A DNA stretch of 13,942 nucleotides from an uncultured Brachyspira sp. (GTDB lineage Bacteria > Spirochaetota > Brachyspiria > Brachyspirales > Brachyspiraceae): NCBI RefSeq assembly GCF_949287625.1, contig NZ_CASEGO010000081.1, positions 1 to 13,942 on the forward strand, written 5' to 3'. Positions 5,558 to 12,909 of the stretch are shown here, piece after piece (position 1 is the stretch's first letter; every line of letters begins with the position of its first letter). Below the pieces are notes generated by a model. The model was not told where the DNA came from and ran no database searches. It was given only the letters and a program-made list of their open reading frames with translations. A program made the position numbers and the translations under genes.

Positions 5558-6949
5558 ATGTCATATTCCAAGCTAATAATTAAAAATTTCGGTAAGATTA
5601 AAGAGGCAGAAATAGAGCTTTCTAATTTTATACTTTTTGTAGGTGATAATAACAGCGGAAAAAGCTATTTGATGACATTGATATACGGTTTGATGAAATA
5701 TAGTAAAGATATTACTGATATTATTCTTAAGGATAAAGAATTCATTTTCAGCTTGGAAGAGTATAAAAAAATTAAAGATATAATCGATAAATATACAAAA
5801 ATAAACGATAAAATAGAAAGTATAGAAAATGTACTTGATTATGTTAGTGATAATGTAAAAAATAATTTTAATAGCATAGAAACAAAGTATAATTTATTAC
5901 AAAAAGATGAGCTGAATATATTTTATAATCTTTTAAATAAACTATTGAATAAATATAAAACAGAAATTTTAAAATTTATTTTTAACGATAATGAGCATAT
6001 AATAAATTTAGAAAGTATATATTTTGATTATTCAAATTATTTTTTTAATATTTTTGTTACCAAAGAAAATTGTTTTTATTTTAAAATAAATCGTATTTCC
6101 CAAACTTTTATTAAATATGGTACTAATTATTTATTTGTTATTAGGAGTATACTTTGTAGTATATTAGAAAATAATTTTTATTTTTTGGGGTTAAAATTTT
6201 TACCTACATCAAGAACAGGTTTTTTATTAACATATAAAGAATTATCAAAAATATCAAATATGCATCAATTTAGTATTGGAGATAAAAAAGAAAAAACTCT
6301 ATTTCAGAAACCTATTATAGATTTTATTAATAGTTTAATAGATTTATCTTATATTTATGAAGAAAATGACAATTACAAAGATATAATAGAAATACTTGAA
6401 AACAATATACTAAAAGGTAAAATAAATCTTAATGAAGAGACAAATGCTATGTATTATCAGCCGAATAACAAAGATTTGAAAGTACCTATGCATTTATGTT
6501 CTGCTGTTATTACAGAAGTAGCACCATTATATTTATTTTTGAAATATTATTCTATTTCAGGTGATTTATTTATTGAGGAGCCAGAATTATCGTTGCATTT
6601 AAAATTGCAGAAACAATTAGCTCGTGTATTAATAAACTTAGTTAATAAAAAAAGAAATGTTATAATATCCACTCATAGCGACACAATATTGGAACATATA
6701 AATAATATGGCAGTTCTTCATAGTATAGATGAGAATAAAAAAAGTCAAATATTAAAAGAGTATTCATATACAGAAGATGACACTATAGATATAGAAAAAA
6801 TTAGGATATATCAATTTGATACTGATGATAATGATATAACAACTATAAAAGAATTGAAAGGTGAGAGAGAAACAGGATTTTATATAGAAACATTTCATAA
6901 ATATATAAATAATGCCTCTTTGGAATATGATGCAATAAATGAAAATTAA
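5558..6949 (+). CDS. ABC/OLD-type AAA ATPase, first gene of an unassigned two-gene module
   Basis: 463 residues from the ATG at 5558, ten bases after AAGG; a TTG two codons earlier is possible. It is a soluble SMC/ABC-like ATPase: Walker A GDNNSGKS (29-36), Walker B with catalytic glutamate LFIEEPE (337-343) and H-loop STHSD (371-375). PTSRTGF (216-222) and the segment CSAVITEVAPLYLF (314-327) sit where OLD/AAA_15-type proteins have their signature region. Residues 60-210 form a long Ile/Lys/Asn/Tyr-rich helical insertion with no recognised domain. No TOPRIM domain follows the ATPase core, unlike OLD nucleases. The stop codon overlaps the next gene's ATG by one base (TAATG), so the two are translationally coupled. 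Proteins of this kind power DNA-sensing or DNA-processing machines, often antiphage ones. The module's function is not known to me. The gene's central part is exceptionally AT-rich. Confidence 0.85.
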   Translation: MSYSKLIIKNFGKIKEAEIELSNFILFVGDNNSGKSYLMTLIYGLMKYSKDITDIILKDKEFIFSLEEYKKIKDIIDKYTKINDKIESIENVLDYVSDNVKNNFNSIETKYNLLQKDELNIFYNLLNKLLNKYKTEILKFIFNDNEHIINLESIYFDYSNYFFNIFVTKENCFYFKINRISQTFIKYGTNYLFVIRSILCSILENNFYFLGLKFLPTSRTGFLLTYKELSKISNMHQFSIGDKKEKTLFQKPIIDFINSLIDLSYIYEENDNYKDIIEILENNILKGKINLNEETNAMYYQPNNKDLKVPMHLCSAVITEVAPLYLFLKYYSISGDLFIEEPELSLHLKLQKQLARVLINLVNKKRNVIISTHSDTILEHINNMAVLHSIDENKKSQILKEYSYTEDDTIDIEKIRIYQFDTDDNDITTIKELKGERETGFYIETFHKYINNASLEYDAINEN

Positions 6950-7560
6950 TGATTATGGACGATTTTAATAAACTTTATAATACTCCTTTTATAGATAATC
7001 AAAGATATTTATTTGATAATACCATGTGTAAAATTGACATTATAGAAGATATTTTTACTATAAAAGATGAAAACTCAAATATGGAATGCAGTATAAAATT
7101 AAGTTCTAAATCTATTTGCAGTTCGGATATAGAAGGCAATAAAAAATTTAACCATTTAAGAATGAATAAATGTGCTGATGCTGTTATTATAAATAAAAAT
7201 AAAAATGATAAATTTGATTTGCATATAATAGAATTAAAAAATGATGTTCATGATGATGATTTGAAAGAACTTCATAAACAGTTCTTAGGGGCATATTTGA
7301 GAATAAGAGCTATTTTTTTAGCTTACTCTAATGATATAGAAAATATAAAGTTTTATCTGATATATAATAATTTTAATAATTCATCTAATAAAGAAAATAC
7401 AAATAGTACAAATAAGAAAAAAGATAAAATAATTGAAAGACAATTATTATCTAAAAATAAAATTATTAATAATATATTTCTTCCAATTTATCCATTCAAT
7501 TCTAATACATTAGATATTAAAAAGTATAGCATAAGTTTAGAAAAAGAAATAATCATTTAA
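6949..7560 (+). CDS. Putative PD-(D/E)XK nuclease-like partner of the ATPase
   Basis: 203 residues, beginning at the ATG that overlaps the ATPase stop codon (TAATG). I do not recognise a named family. The middle has the pattern expected of a PD-(D/E)XK core: Asp77 on a hydrophobic strand (CADAVII, 75-81), a turn, then IELK (94-97) giving the E-x-K pair Glu95/Lys97. A helix with Gln111 (KQFLGAYLRI) follows, as in many members, and Glu63 could be the helix-1 acid. Residues 142-160 are a low-complexity Asn/Ser/Lys linker before a short basic tail. Cysteines at 47, 57 and 75 are too scattered to claim a metal cluster. Context implies an effector or partner subunit run by the upstream ATPase. The protein could instead be a catalytically dead scaffold, so nuclease activity is inference. 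Confidence 0.6.
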   Translation: MIMDDFNKLYNTPFIDNQRYLFDNTMCKIDIIEDIFTIKDENSNMECSIKLSSKSICSSDIEGNKKFNHLRMNKCADAVIINKNKNDKFDLHIIELKNDVHDDDLKELHKQFLGAYLRIRAIFLAYSNDIENIKFYLIYNNFNNSSNKENTNSTNKKKDKIIERQLLSKNKIINNIFLPIYPFNSNTLDIKKYSISLEKEIII

Positions 7561-7622
7561 TTTTGTTATTATGATTTAGTTTATTAAATATACTGTAAAT
7601 AATTCTTTATATATTTTTCTTA

Positions 7623-7650
7623 TTGATATTTTTACAAATAGTATTATAAT
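7623..7650 (+). promoter_or_regulatory. Sigma-70 promoter for the permease/ATPase operon
   Basis: TTGATA (7623-7628) and a consensus TATAAT (7645-7650) are separated by 16 bases. Transcription should start near 7657, leaving only about 30 bases of leader. The octamer TGACATTT (7650-7657) at the start site recurs in the -35 region of the binding-protein promoter. Confidence 0.6.
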
Positions 7651-7688
7651 GACATTTCAATTAACTTTTATATTTATTGGCTTTATTT

Positions 7689-8339
7689 ATGGATTATGTA
7701 ATATCTACTACTTTATACCTATTAAAAGGAACATACACCACTTTATGCCTTTACTTTGTAACGGCAATATTTTCTCTTCCATTATCTATGCTCTTTGCGG
7801 CATTGCAGTTTAGTGCCCCAAAGTTTGTAAGGTATATTTTTGATATATATGCTTGGATATTCAGAGGAACTCCTCTAATACTTCAGCTAATATTCTTTTA
7901 TTACGGACTTCCTCTTATGACCAATAATATGATAGCTTTCCCAGCTTTTACATCTGCTGCGGTAACTTTTATACTTAATTATTCTGCTTATCTTATGGAG
8001 ATATTCAGAGCTGGTATTGAGAGTATAGAGAAAGGTCAGTATGAGGCTGGTTTTGCTCTTAATTTAAGCTACAGACAGATTATGACTAGAATAATACTTC
8101 CTCAGGCTATAAGGAGAGTACTTCCTCCGCTTTCTAATGAGGCTATTAACTTAATAAAAGATACTGCTTTGGTTATAGTATTGGGTATAGGAGATTTAAT
8201 GCTTCATGCAAGGCAGATACTTACAAGAGATTATAAATTACTTCCATTTTTTATAGCAGCCATTATATACCTGCTTTTTACTTCTGTTTTGGTTCTTGTA
8301 TTCAGACAATTGGAGAAGAAATATGTCATTAGAAACTAA
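7689..8339 (+). CDS. Polar amino-acid ABC transporter permease (HisM/GlnP family)
   Basis: 216 residues from the ATG at 7689. A TTG four codons upstream is the alternative; neither has a visible SD. It is an inner-membrane subunit with about five hydrophobic segments, moving a polar amino acid handed over by the binding lipoproteins downstream. Family marks are FRGTPLILQLIFFYYGLP (58-75), EIFRAGIESIEKGQYEAG (104-121) and the EAA loop that docks on the ATPase (119-150, with LPQAIRRVLPPLSNE). NLIKDTALV (154-162) is typical of this group. Only one permease gene is present, so it probably forms a homodimer. The gene overlaps the ATPase gene by 17 bases. Substrate is not readable; acidic or polar amino acids are usual for the family. 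Confidence 0.93.
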   Translation: MDYVISTTLYLLKGTYTTLCLYFVTAIFSLPLSMLFAALQFSAPKFVRYIFDIYAWIFRGTPLILQLIFFYYGLPLMTNNMIAFPAFTSAAVTFILNYSAYLMEIFRAGIESIEKGQYEAGFALNLSYRQIMTRIILPQAIRRVLPPLSNEAINLIKDTALVIVLGIGDLMLHARQILTRDYKLLPFFIAAIIYLLFTSVLVLVFRQLEKKYVIRN

Positions 8340-9105
8340 AGAAACTAATTTGAAAGTTGTAAATATAAAAAAACATTATAAAGACACTCCTGCTATAAAC
8401 GGAGTATCATTTACAGTTAATAAAGGTGATATACTTTCTATTATAGGACCTTCAGGAGCTGGTAAGAGTTCTCTATTAAGAAATATCATACAGATAGAAG
8501 AACCAGATTATGGAGAGGTTTATATAGATAATGAAGTTTTATTTTGCAAGAGGGAAGGGGAGAAGGCATTAAATATTAATCATGCTGATTTTATGAAACG
8601 AAAGGAAAAAATAGGAATGATATTTCAGCATTTTAATCTATTTCCTCATAAAACGGCATTAGAAAATATAATAGAAGCTCCTATCATAGTAAAGAAGCAA
8701 AATAAATATGAAGCTATAGAGAATGCATTAAAACTTTTAGATAGCGTAGGACTTAAACATAAAAAAGACAGTTATCCTAATGAATTATCAGGCGGACAGA
8801 AACAAAGAGTTGCTATTGCGAGAGCTTTGGCTATGAAACCAGAAATACTTCTTTGCGATGAGCCTACATCGGCATTAGACCCAGAATTAATAGGTGAAGT
8901 TTTATCTGTATTAAAAGAGCTTGCTAAAGAAAAAATGACTATGATTGTTGTAAGTCATGAAATAAGTTTTGTAAGAGAACTTTCTACAAATATTGCTTTT
9001 ATGGACGGAGGAAAAATTATAGCTATGGATACATCGGATAATTTTTTTAATAATCAGAGTAATGATAGGATTAAAGATTTCTTAAATAAAATATTTCATA
9101 AATAA
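8323..9105 (+). CDS. Polar amino-acid ABC transporter ATP-binding protein (GlnQ/HisP family)
   Basis: 260 residues from the ATG at 8323, seven bases after GGAG (8312-8315) inside the end of the permease gene; an in-frame upstream TTG lacks an SD. All ABC motifs are intact: Walker A GPSGAGKS (43-50), Q-loop FQHFNLFPHKT (101-111), signature LSGGQ (155-159), Walker B ILLCDE (175-180) followed by the D-loop SALD (183-186), and H-loop His212. LFPHKTALENI is characteristic of the polar amino-acid subfamily. It hydrolyses ATP at the inner face of the membrane to drive the permease encoded by the overlapping gene. No terminator follows at once; the binding-protein genes have a promoter of their own in the next gap. 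Confidence 0.95.
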   Translation: MSLETKETNLKVVNIKKHYKDTPAINGVSFTVNKGDILSIIGPSGAGKSSLLRNIIQIEEPDYGEVYIDNEVLFCKREGEKALNINHADFMKRKEKIGMIFQHFNLFPHKTALENIIEAPIIVKKQNKYEAIENALKLLDSVGLKHKKDSYPNELSGGQKQRVAIARALAMKPEILLCDEPTSALDPELIGEVLSVLKELAKEKMTMIVVSHEISFVRELSTNIAFMDGGKIIAMDTSDNFFNNQSNDRIKDFLNKIFHK

Positions 9106-9171
9106 TATTTTGTATAATTATTTTATTAGTTATTTTACTATAAATCAAAAATTGGAAATTAATTTTCAAAT

Positions 9172-9204
9172 AAATGTTGACATTTTCTTAAATAGTATTA
9201 CAAT
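9172..9204 (+). promoter_or_regulatory. Strong promoter for the two binding-protein genes, with an overlapping palindrome
   Basis: TTGACA (9177-9182) and TACAAT (9199-9204) are 16 bases apart, the best sigma-70 match in the window. The -35 box sits inside the inverted repeat AAATGT-TG-ACATTT (9172-9185), a likely operator position. The predicted start near 9211 gives a leader of about 170 bases, long for this genome. It allows the binding proteins to be made separately from, and in excess of, the permease and ATPase. Confidence 0.65.
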
Positions 9205-9236
9205 ACACAGTAATGAAGTAGGTTATGGAGTTACTT

Positions 9237-9308
9237 ATGAATAATTATTATTTATACAATATTTCTTATACTCTTTTTTTATCATTTCATTTTACTAACA
9301 ATCATTAA
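9237..9308 (+). CDS. Possible 23-residue leader peptide upstream of the binding-protein genes
   Basis: A short frame in the transcribed leader begins at the ATG at 9237, six bases after GGAG (9227-9230), and ends at TAA (9306-9308). It holds five Asn, four Tyr, three Phe and two His codons, with NNYYLYN near its start and NNH at its end. A transporter leader rich in polar and aromatic codons could act in translation-dependent control. However, no convincing attenuator hairpin with a T run follows, and such composition is common in AT-rich DNA. An in-frame ATG four codons upstream is an alternative start. Confidence 0.25.
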   Translation: MNNYYLYNISYTLFLSFHFTNNH

Positions 9309-9318
9309 AAGTCTTTAA

Positions 9319-9344
9319 TTATAAGCTAATTTTATAAGCTAATT
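9319..9344. repeat. Perfect tandem 13-bp direct repeat in the binding-protein leader
   Basis: TTATAAGCTAATT occurs twice back to back (9319-9331 and 9332-9344). Flanking TTTAATTA (9314-9321) and TAATTAAA (9340-9347) also form an inverted pair, so the region can fold in RNA. It lies 37 bases before the lipoprotein start codon, just upstream of AAGGAG (9367-9372). It could be a direct-repeat operator or a leader structure, or a slippage product. Confidence 0.6.
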
Positions 9345-9380
9345 AAAATATTATAAAAAATTTCTTAAGGAGAAAAAACT

Positions 9381-10199
9381 ATGAAACGTATATTAACTTT
9401 TTTATTATTAGCTTCTTTTGCAGTTATTATAAGCTGTAATAATTCAGCAAGCACTAATAACACTTCAGAAGTAAAAGAGGACAACTCTCTTCAAAAGGTA
9501 AAAGATGCTGGTAAATTAGTATTAGGTTTGGACGATACTTTTGCTCCGATGGGTTTTAGAGATGAAAACGGAGAAGTTGTAGGATTTGATATTGATTTAG
9601 CCAAAGAAGTTGCTTCAAGACTTGGCGTAGAATTAGAGATAAAACCAATAGAATGGTCTAGTTCAATATTAAGTCTTAATAAAGGCGATGTTGATGTGCT
9701 TTGGAATGGTGTTACTATCAATGACGCTAGAAAACAGCAAATTAATTTTTCTAAACCTTATCTTAATAACAGACTTGTTATAGTAAAAGCCATTGATGAT
9801 GCTTCTATTAATTCTAAAGATGATTTGGCAGGAAAAGTATTGGGTGTTCAGGTTGGAAGTAATGATGAAGCATTAACTGCTGATCCTGCAAGTAAGAATG
9901 CTAAAGAAATACGCAGATATGATGTTAATGTAAATGCATTTTTGGATTTGCAGGCTAAAAGAATAGATGCTGTTATTATAGATGAAGTAGCTGCTCAGTA
10001 TTATATATCAGAAAAGAAAGCACCTTTTGTTGTAGTTGATAATAGTCCTTTAACAGAAGAATTATATGGTGTTGGATTTAGAAAAAGTGATGAAAAACTT
10101 TTAGCAGAGGTTGACAGAATATTAGATGAGATGAAATCTGATGGTAAGGCTGCTGAAATATCTCAGAAATGGTTTGCTAAAGATATAGTTTTGAAATAA
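9381..10199 (+). CDS. Amino-acid-binding lipoprotein, SBP family 3 (copy 1)
   Basis: 272 residues; SD AAGGAG (9367-9372). The signal sequence ends in a spirochaete-style relaxed lipobox with Cys19 (VIISC), so the protein is a periplasm-facing lipoprotein. The family-3 solute-binding fold follows a short Ser/Thr/Asn linker: AGKLVLGLDDTFAPMGF (43-59), GFDIDLAKEV (68-77), NGVTINDARK (109-118) with Arg117 in the position that normally binds the ligand carboxylate, FSKPY (123-127), and Asp201, which usually contacts the amino group. It delivers an amino acid to the upstream permease. It is about 60% identical to the next gene over the mature domain (142 of 237 aligned residues by hand), so the two arose by tandem duplication. 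Confidence 0.93.
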   Translation: MKRILTFLLLASFAVIISCNNSASTNNTSEVKEDNSLQKVKDAGKLVLGLDDTFAPMGFRDENGEVVGFDIDLAKEVASRLGVELEIKPIEWSSSILSLNKGDVDVLWNGVTINDARKQQINFSKPYLNNRLVIVKAIDDASINSKDDLAGKVLGVQVGSNDEALTADPASKNAKEIRRYDVNVNAFLDLQAKRIDAVIIDEVAAQYYISEKKAPFVVVDNSPLTEELYGVGFRKSDEKLLAEVDRILDEMKSDGKAAEISQKWFAKDIVLK

Positions 10200-10243
10200 A
10201 AATTATATCTTTAATATTTTATTTATTATGGAGAAAAATAAAA

Positions 10244-11104
10244 ATGAAAAAAACATCGGTTATTATATTGGCTTTCTTTTTATTATTTACTGTTTCATGT
10301 TCTAAAGAAGATAATAAAAATCAGCCTTTAAATAATTTTGATATTGTTAAAGAAGATGAGATACAAGTTCAGGAAGAAGATAATTCTCTATCAAGAGTAC
10401 AAAATGCAGGAAAATTGGTACTTGGTTTAGATGATACTTTTGCTCCAATGGGATTTGTAGGAGATAACGGCGAAATAGTTGGATTTGATATTGATTTAGC
10501 AAGAGAGGTTACTAAACGTATGGGAGTTCAGCTTGAAACTAAACCTATAGATTGGGGTAACTCTACAGCCATTTTAACTAATGGTGAAATAGATGTTCTT
10601 TGGAATGGTCTTAATATCAATGACGAAAGAAAATTGCACATGAATTTTTCAAAACCATATTTGAATAATATGCTTATTATTGTTAAACATAATGGTGATG
10701 AGAGCATTAATTCAATAGATGATTTGGCTGGTAAAGTTGTAGGCGTTCAGTACGGCGGTAATTATGAGCAAATAGCAAATCACCCTATAGTTTCACAGAT
10801 AAAAGAATTGCGTCAGTATAATGGAAATATTGATGCACTTGCTGATTTGCAAAATGAGAGATTAAATGCTGTGATAATAGACGATGTGTTTGCTGAGTAT
10901 TATATAGCTCAAAAAAATGCTCCTTTTACTATAGTATATAGTACTCCTTTTACAGACGGTTTATATGCTGTAGGAATCAAAAAATCTGATAAAAAACTTT
11001 TAGAGGAAATTGATAAGATATTAGATGAGATAAAAGCTGACGGAACTGCCTCTAATATATCAGTAAAATGGTTTAACAAAGATTTAATTATAAAGCAGCC
11101 ATAG
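10244..11104 (+). CDS. Amino-acid-binding lipoprotein, SBP family 3 (copy 2)
   Basis: 286 residues, 44 bases after copy 1, with GGAG (10230-10233) ahead of the ATG. The signal peptide ends at a lipobox with Cys19 (FTVSC), and a longer acidic tether (residues 20-47) precedes the domain. Conserved features are AGKLVLGLDDTFAPMGF (55-71), Arg129 in NINDERK and Asp213 in IIDD. Compared with copy 1, the pocket-side segment after GVQ changes from VGSND to YGGNY, and NGVTIND becomes NGLNIND. These changes hint at a shifted ligand preference while the permease contacts are kept. It is the last gene of the unit before a strong terminator. Nothing suggests decay. Confidence 0.93.
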   Translation: MKKTSVIILAFFLLFTVSCSKEDNKNQPLNNFDIVKEDEIQVQEEDNSLSRVQNAGKLVLGLDDTFAPMGFVGDNGEIVGFDIDLAREVTKRMGVQLETKPIDWGNSTAILTNGEIDVLWNGLNINDERKLHMNFSKPYLNNMLIIVKHNGDESINSIDDLAGKVVGVQYGGNYEQIANHPIVSQIKELRQYNGNIDALADLQNERLNAVIIDDVFAEYYIAQKNAPFTIVYSTPFTDGLYAVGIKKSDKKLLEEIDKILDEIKADGTASNISVKWFNKDLIIKQP

Positions 11105-11121
11105 ATAATAGATATTATAAT

Positions 11122-11160
11122 AATAAGACAAGGGTAATATATACTCTTGTCTTATTTTTT
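11122..11160 (+). terminator. Strong intrinsic terminator of the binding-protein unit
   Basis: AATAAGACAAG (11122-11132) pairs perfectly with CTTGTCTTATT (11146-11156), and the T tract continues to 11160. It lies between convergent genes and may also stop the LRR transcript coming from the other side, where the T run is weaker. Confidence 0.92.
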
Positions 11161-11176
11161 ATGAATAAAAAATATA

Positions 11177-12031
11177 TTATCTATTATATATCATACCGTT
11201 TATATATAAATATTTTAATTTTTTTAATTTATAAATTTCACTAGGTAAAGATGATAAGTTTCCTTTTATATAGAGCTTTTTTAAATTTTCTAAATTATAA
11301 AAATCATTTTCTATAGTTATTAATGAACTGCTGCTGAAATAGAACTCTTCCAAAGTATTGATATTTCCTATATACTTACTTATAACTTTCAAATTATTAT
11401 CTAGCAGTGATAAAATTTTTAATTTTGGAAGTTCTGTTATTGTTTTAGGAATAGATTTTATTTTATTATTATTGATATAAAGTTTTTTTAAATTAGTTAA
11501 TTTTGAAATCTTATTAGATATATTTTCTATATTGTTATTTGATATATCTAATTCTTCTAATCTTGACAAAGAAAATACTTCATTAGGAATTTCATTTAAT
11601 GAATATCCAGACAGATTAAGAGTTTTTAATTTTTTTAGTTCAAATATTTCTTTAGGAAAAGTTTTTAATAGATTATTGTATATATCTATTTCTTCTACAT
11701 TTTGTAAAGCTGTAATTTTTTTAGGTATTGATTTTATTTTATTAAAGCTAATATCAATATATTTTAAATTTTCTAGCGATAATATACATTCTGGAAATTT
11801 ATCTATATCATTATTACATATATCTAAATGTCTAAGATTTGTTAATATACTTATTTCATCTGGTATATATTTAAGTTTAAGACTGCTTAAATCCAAGTCT
11901 TTGATATTTAATAAGTCTTCTTTTTTGTAGCTTTTTAATTTAGTTATATTATTTTTTTCAAAGAAATCATATAATGCTTTTAGTTTATTGTTTATTATTT
12001 CATTATTATTTTTTGATGATATATTTTTCAT
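11177..12031 (-). CDS. Cytoplasmic leucine-rich-repeat protein
   Basis: 284 residues from the ATG at 12031, seven bases after AAAGGAG; longer in-frame ATGs at 12055 and 12037 overlap or crowd the SD. After a Lys/Asn-rich N-terminal 42 residues with no signal peptide, ten leucine-rich repeats follow with an exact 23-residue period, starting near residues 43, 66, 89, 112, 135, 158, 181, 204, 227 and 250, and a capping strand at 272. The consensus is LxxLDIxxNxIxxIPxxIxxLxN, the bacterial LRR type that forms a curved protein-binding solenoid. There is no LPXTG, membrane segment, E3-ligase or kinase domain, so it is probably a cytoplasmic scaffold or interaction module with unknown partner. The gene is very AT-rich, has its own palindrome-flanked promoter and is not part of the aro operon. 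Confidence 0.88.
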   Translation of the reverse strand: MKNISSKNNNEIINNKLKALYDFFEKNNITKLKSYKKEDLLNIKDLDLSSLKLKYIPDEISILTNLRHLDICNNDIDKFPECILSLENLKYIDISFNKIKSIPKKITALQNVEEIDIYNNLLKTFPKEIFELKKLKTLNLSGYSLNEIPNEVFSLSRLEELDISNNNIENISNKISKLTNLKKLYINNNKIKSIPKTITELPKLKILSLLDNNLKVISKYIGNINTLEEFYFSSSSLITIENDFYNLENLKKLYIKGNLSSLPSEIYKLKKLKYLYINGMIYNR

Positions 12032-12049
12032 AATCATTCTCCTTTTTTT

Positions 12050-12096
12050 AATCATATATTATGATTATAGTAGGAGGGTATGACAGATTTTGTCAT
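12050..12096 (-). promoter_or_regulatory. Promoter of the LRR gene flanked by two palindromes
   Basis: On the minus strand a consensus TATAAT (complement of 12064-12069) lacks a good -35 box. In the -35 region sits the palindrome ATGACA-N5-TGTCAT (12080-12096). Over the start-site region is a second, AATCATA-TAT-TATGATT (12050-12066). A weak -35 paired with a palindrome suggests an activator or repressor site. The cognate regulator is unknown; neither palindrome matches the FNR or CRP consensus. Confidence 0.5.
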
Positions 12097-12119
12097 TGAT
12101 ATGAAAAAATATAAAAAAT

Positions 12120-12860
12120 TTAATTTTTTGTATAAATGCTGTCTAAAATATATTTAAGTTTCATAGCCTCTAATTGACCTGGTGCTGATGAACGCTTAGC
12201 TGAGGCAAATGTTAGTATGGATCCGAATATTCTGCTTATAATTCCAAGCTCTCCCATAGATATAGCTATTATAGGAAAATCTTTTATTTCATTTGAAGCA
12301 TCTAATAGTGTTATTACATCTTTTTTTGTTTTTGGCATATATGCTACTTTTGCTATATCGCATTTTAATTTTATCATTTTTTTTATTCTTGATATTATTT
12401 CTTTTTTTGAAGGTGTTTTATTAAAATCATGATTTGATATTATTGTTTTTATATTGTTTGCCTTTGATAATTTTATTAATTTTTTTATATTATCATCTTT
12501 TAATGTTAATAATTCTAAATCTATTAAGTCGAAACATTTATTTTCTATAATGCTTACATATAAATCTATTATAGAATTATTATATTTTATATTTCCGCCT
12601 TCCTTTATACTTCTTAATGTGAATAATACAGGCTTGTTTGTTGTTTTTTTTATTTCATTCGATATGGATATTATATAATCAAAATTTGAGGCATCATCTA
12701 TAAAAAAATCTGCCCTCCACTCTATAATATCAACAGGAAGTTTGTTTATTTCTTTTATGTATTTTATTATATCTTTTTCATTTTTTTCTACTATAGGTAT
12801 ACATATTTTTGGAGATCCGCTTCCTAATTTTATATTTTTAACTTTTACTATATTTTCCAT
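12120..12860 (-). CDS. aroD: Type I 3-dehydroquinate dehydratase
   Basis: Converts 3-dehydroquinate to 3-dehydroshikimate, the third step of the shikimate pathway, through a Schiff base. 246 residues, close to the usual 250. Motifs in order: EWRAD (47-51), FTLRS plus EGG (80-89), SNHDF (142-146) with catalytic His144, DIAKVAYMP (168-176) with Schiff-base Lys171, ISMGELGIISR (200-210), and FGS with SAPGQ (212-229). The reading frame is complete and every catalytic residue is kept. No good SD precedes the ATG (only AGAG ten bases away), so it may depend on coupling with aroE, which ends 49 bases upstream in the same operon. It is markedly AT-rich and Lys/Ile-rich compared with the transporter genes. 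Confidence 0.95.
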   Translation of the reverse strand: MENIVKVKNIKLGSGSPKICIPIVEKNEKDIIKYIKEINKLPVDIIEWRADFFIDDASNFDYIISISNEIKKTTNKPVLFTLRSIKEGGNIKYNNSIIDLYVSIIENKCFDLIDLELLTLKDDNIKKLIKLSKANNIKTIISNHDFNKTPSKKEIISRIKKMIKLKCDIAKVAYMPKTKKDVITLLDASNEIKDFPIIAISMGELGIISRIFGSILTFASAKRSSAPGQLEAMKLKYILDSIYTKN

Positions 12861-12909
12861 TTTCTAAATACTCTTATTTACGTATACTTAGTAATTTATA
12901 TTATTATAT

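Noticed and set aside
6949..7560. TOPRIM or DUF4435-type partner, making the pair a PARIS system
   Set aside because: The small protein lacks a visible TOPRIM E...DxD pattern; its D...ExK layout points elsewhere.
9314..9347. Attenuator-type terminator in the binding-protein leader
   Set aside because: The hairpin has only A-T pairs in its stem and no T run after it, so it cannot be called an intrinsic terminator.
11532..11930. 132-codon plus-strand frame opposite the LRR gene
   Set aside because: It mirrors the regular LRR repeats in antisense; no start signal or independent homology.
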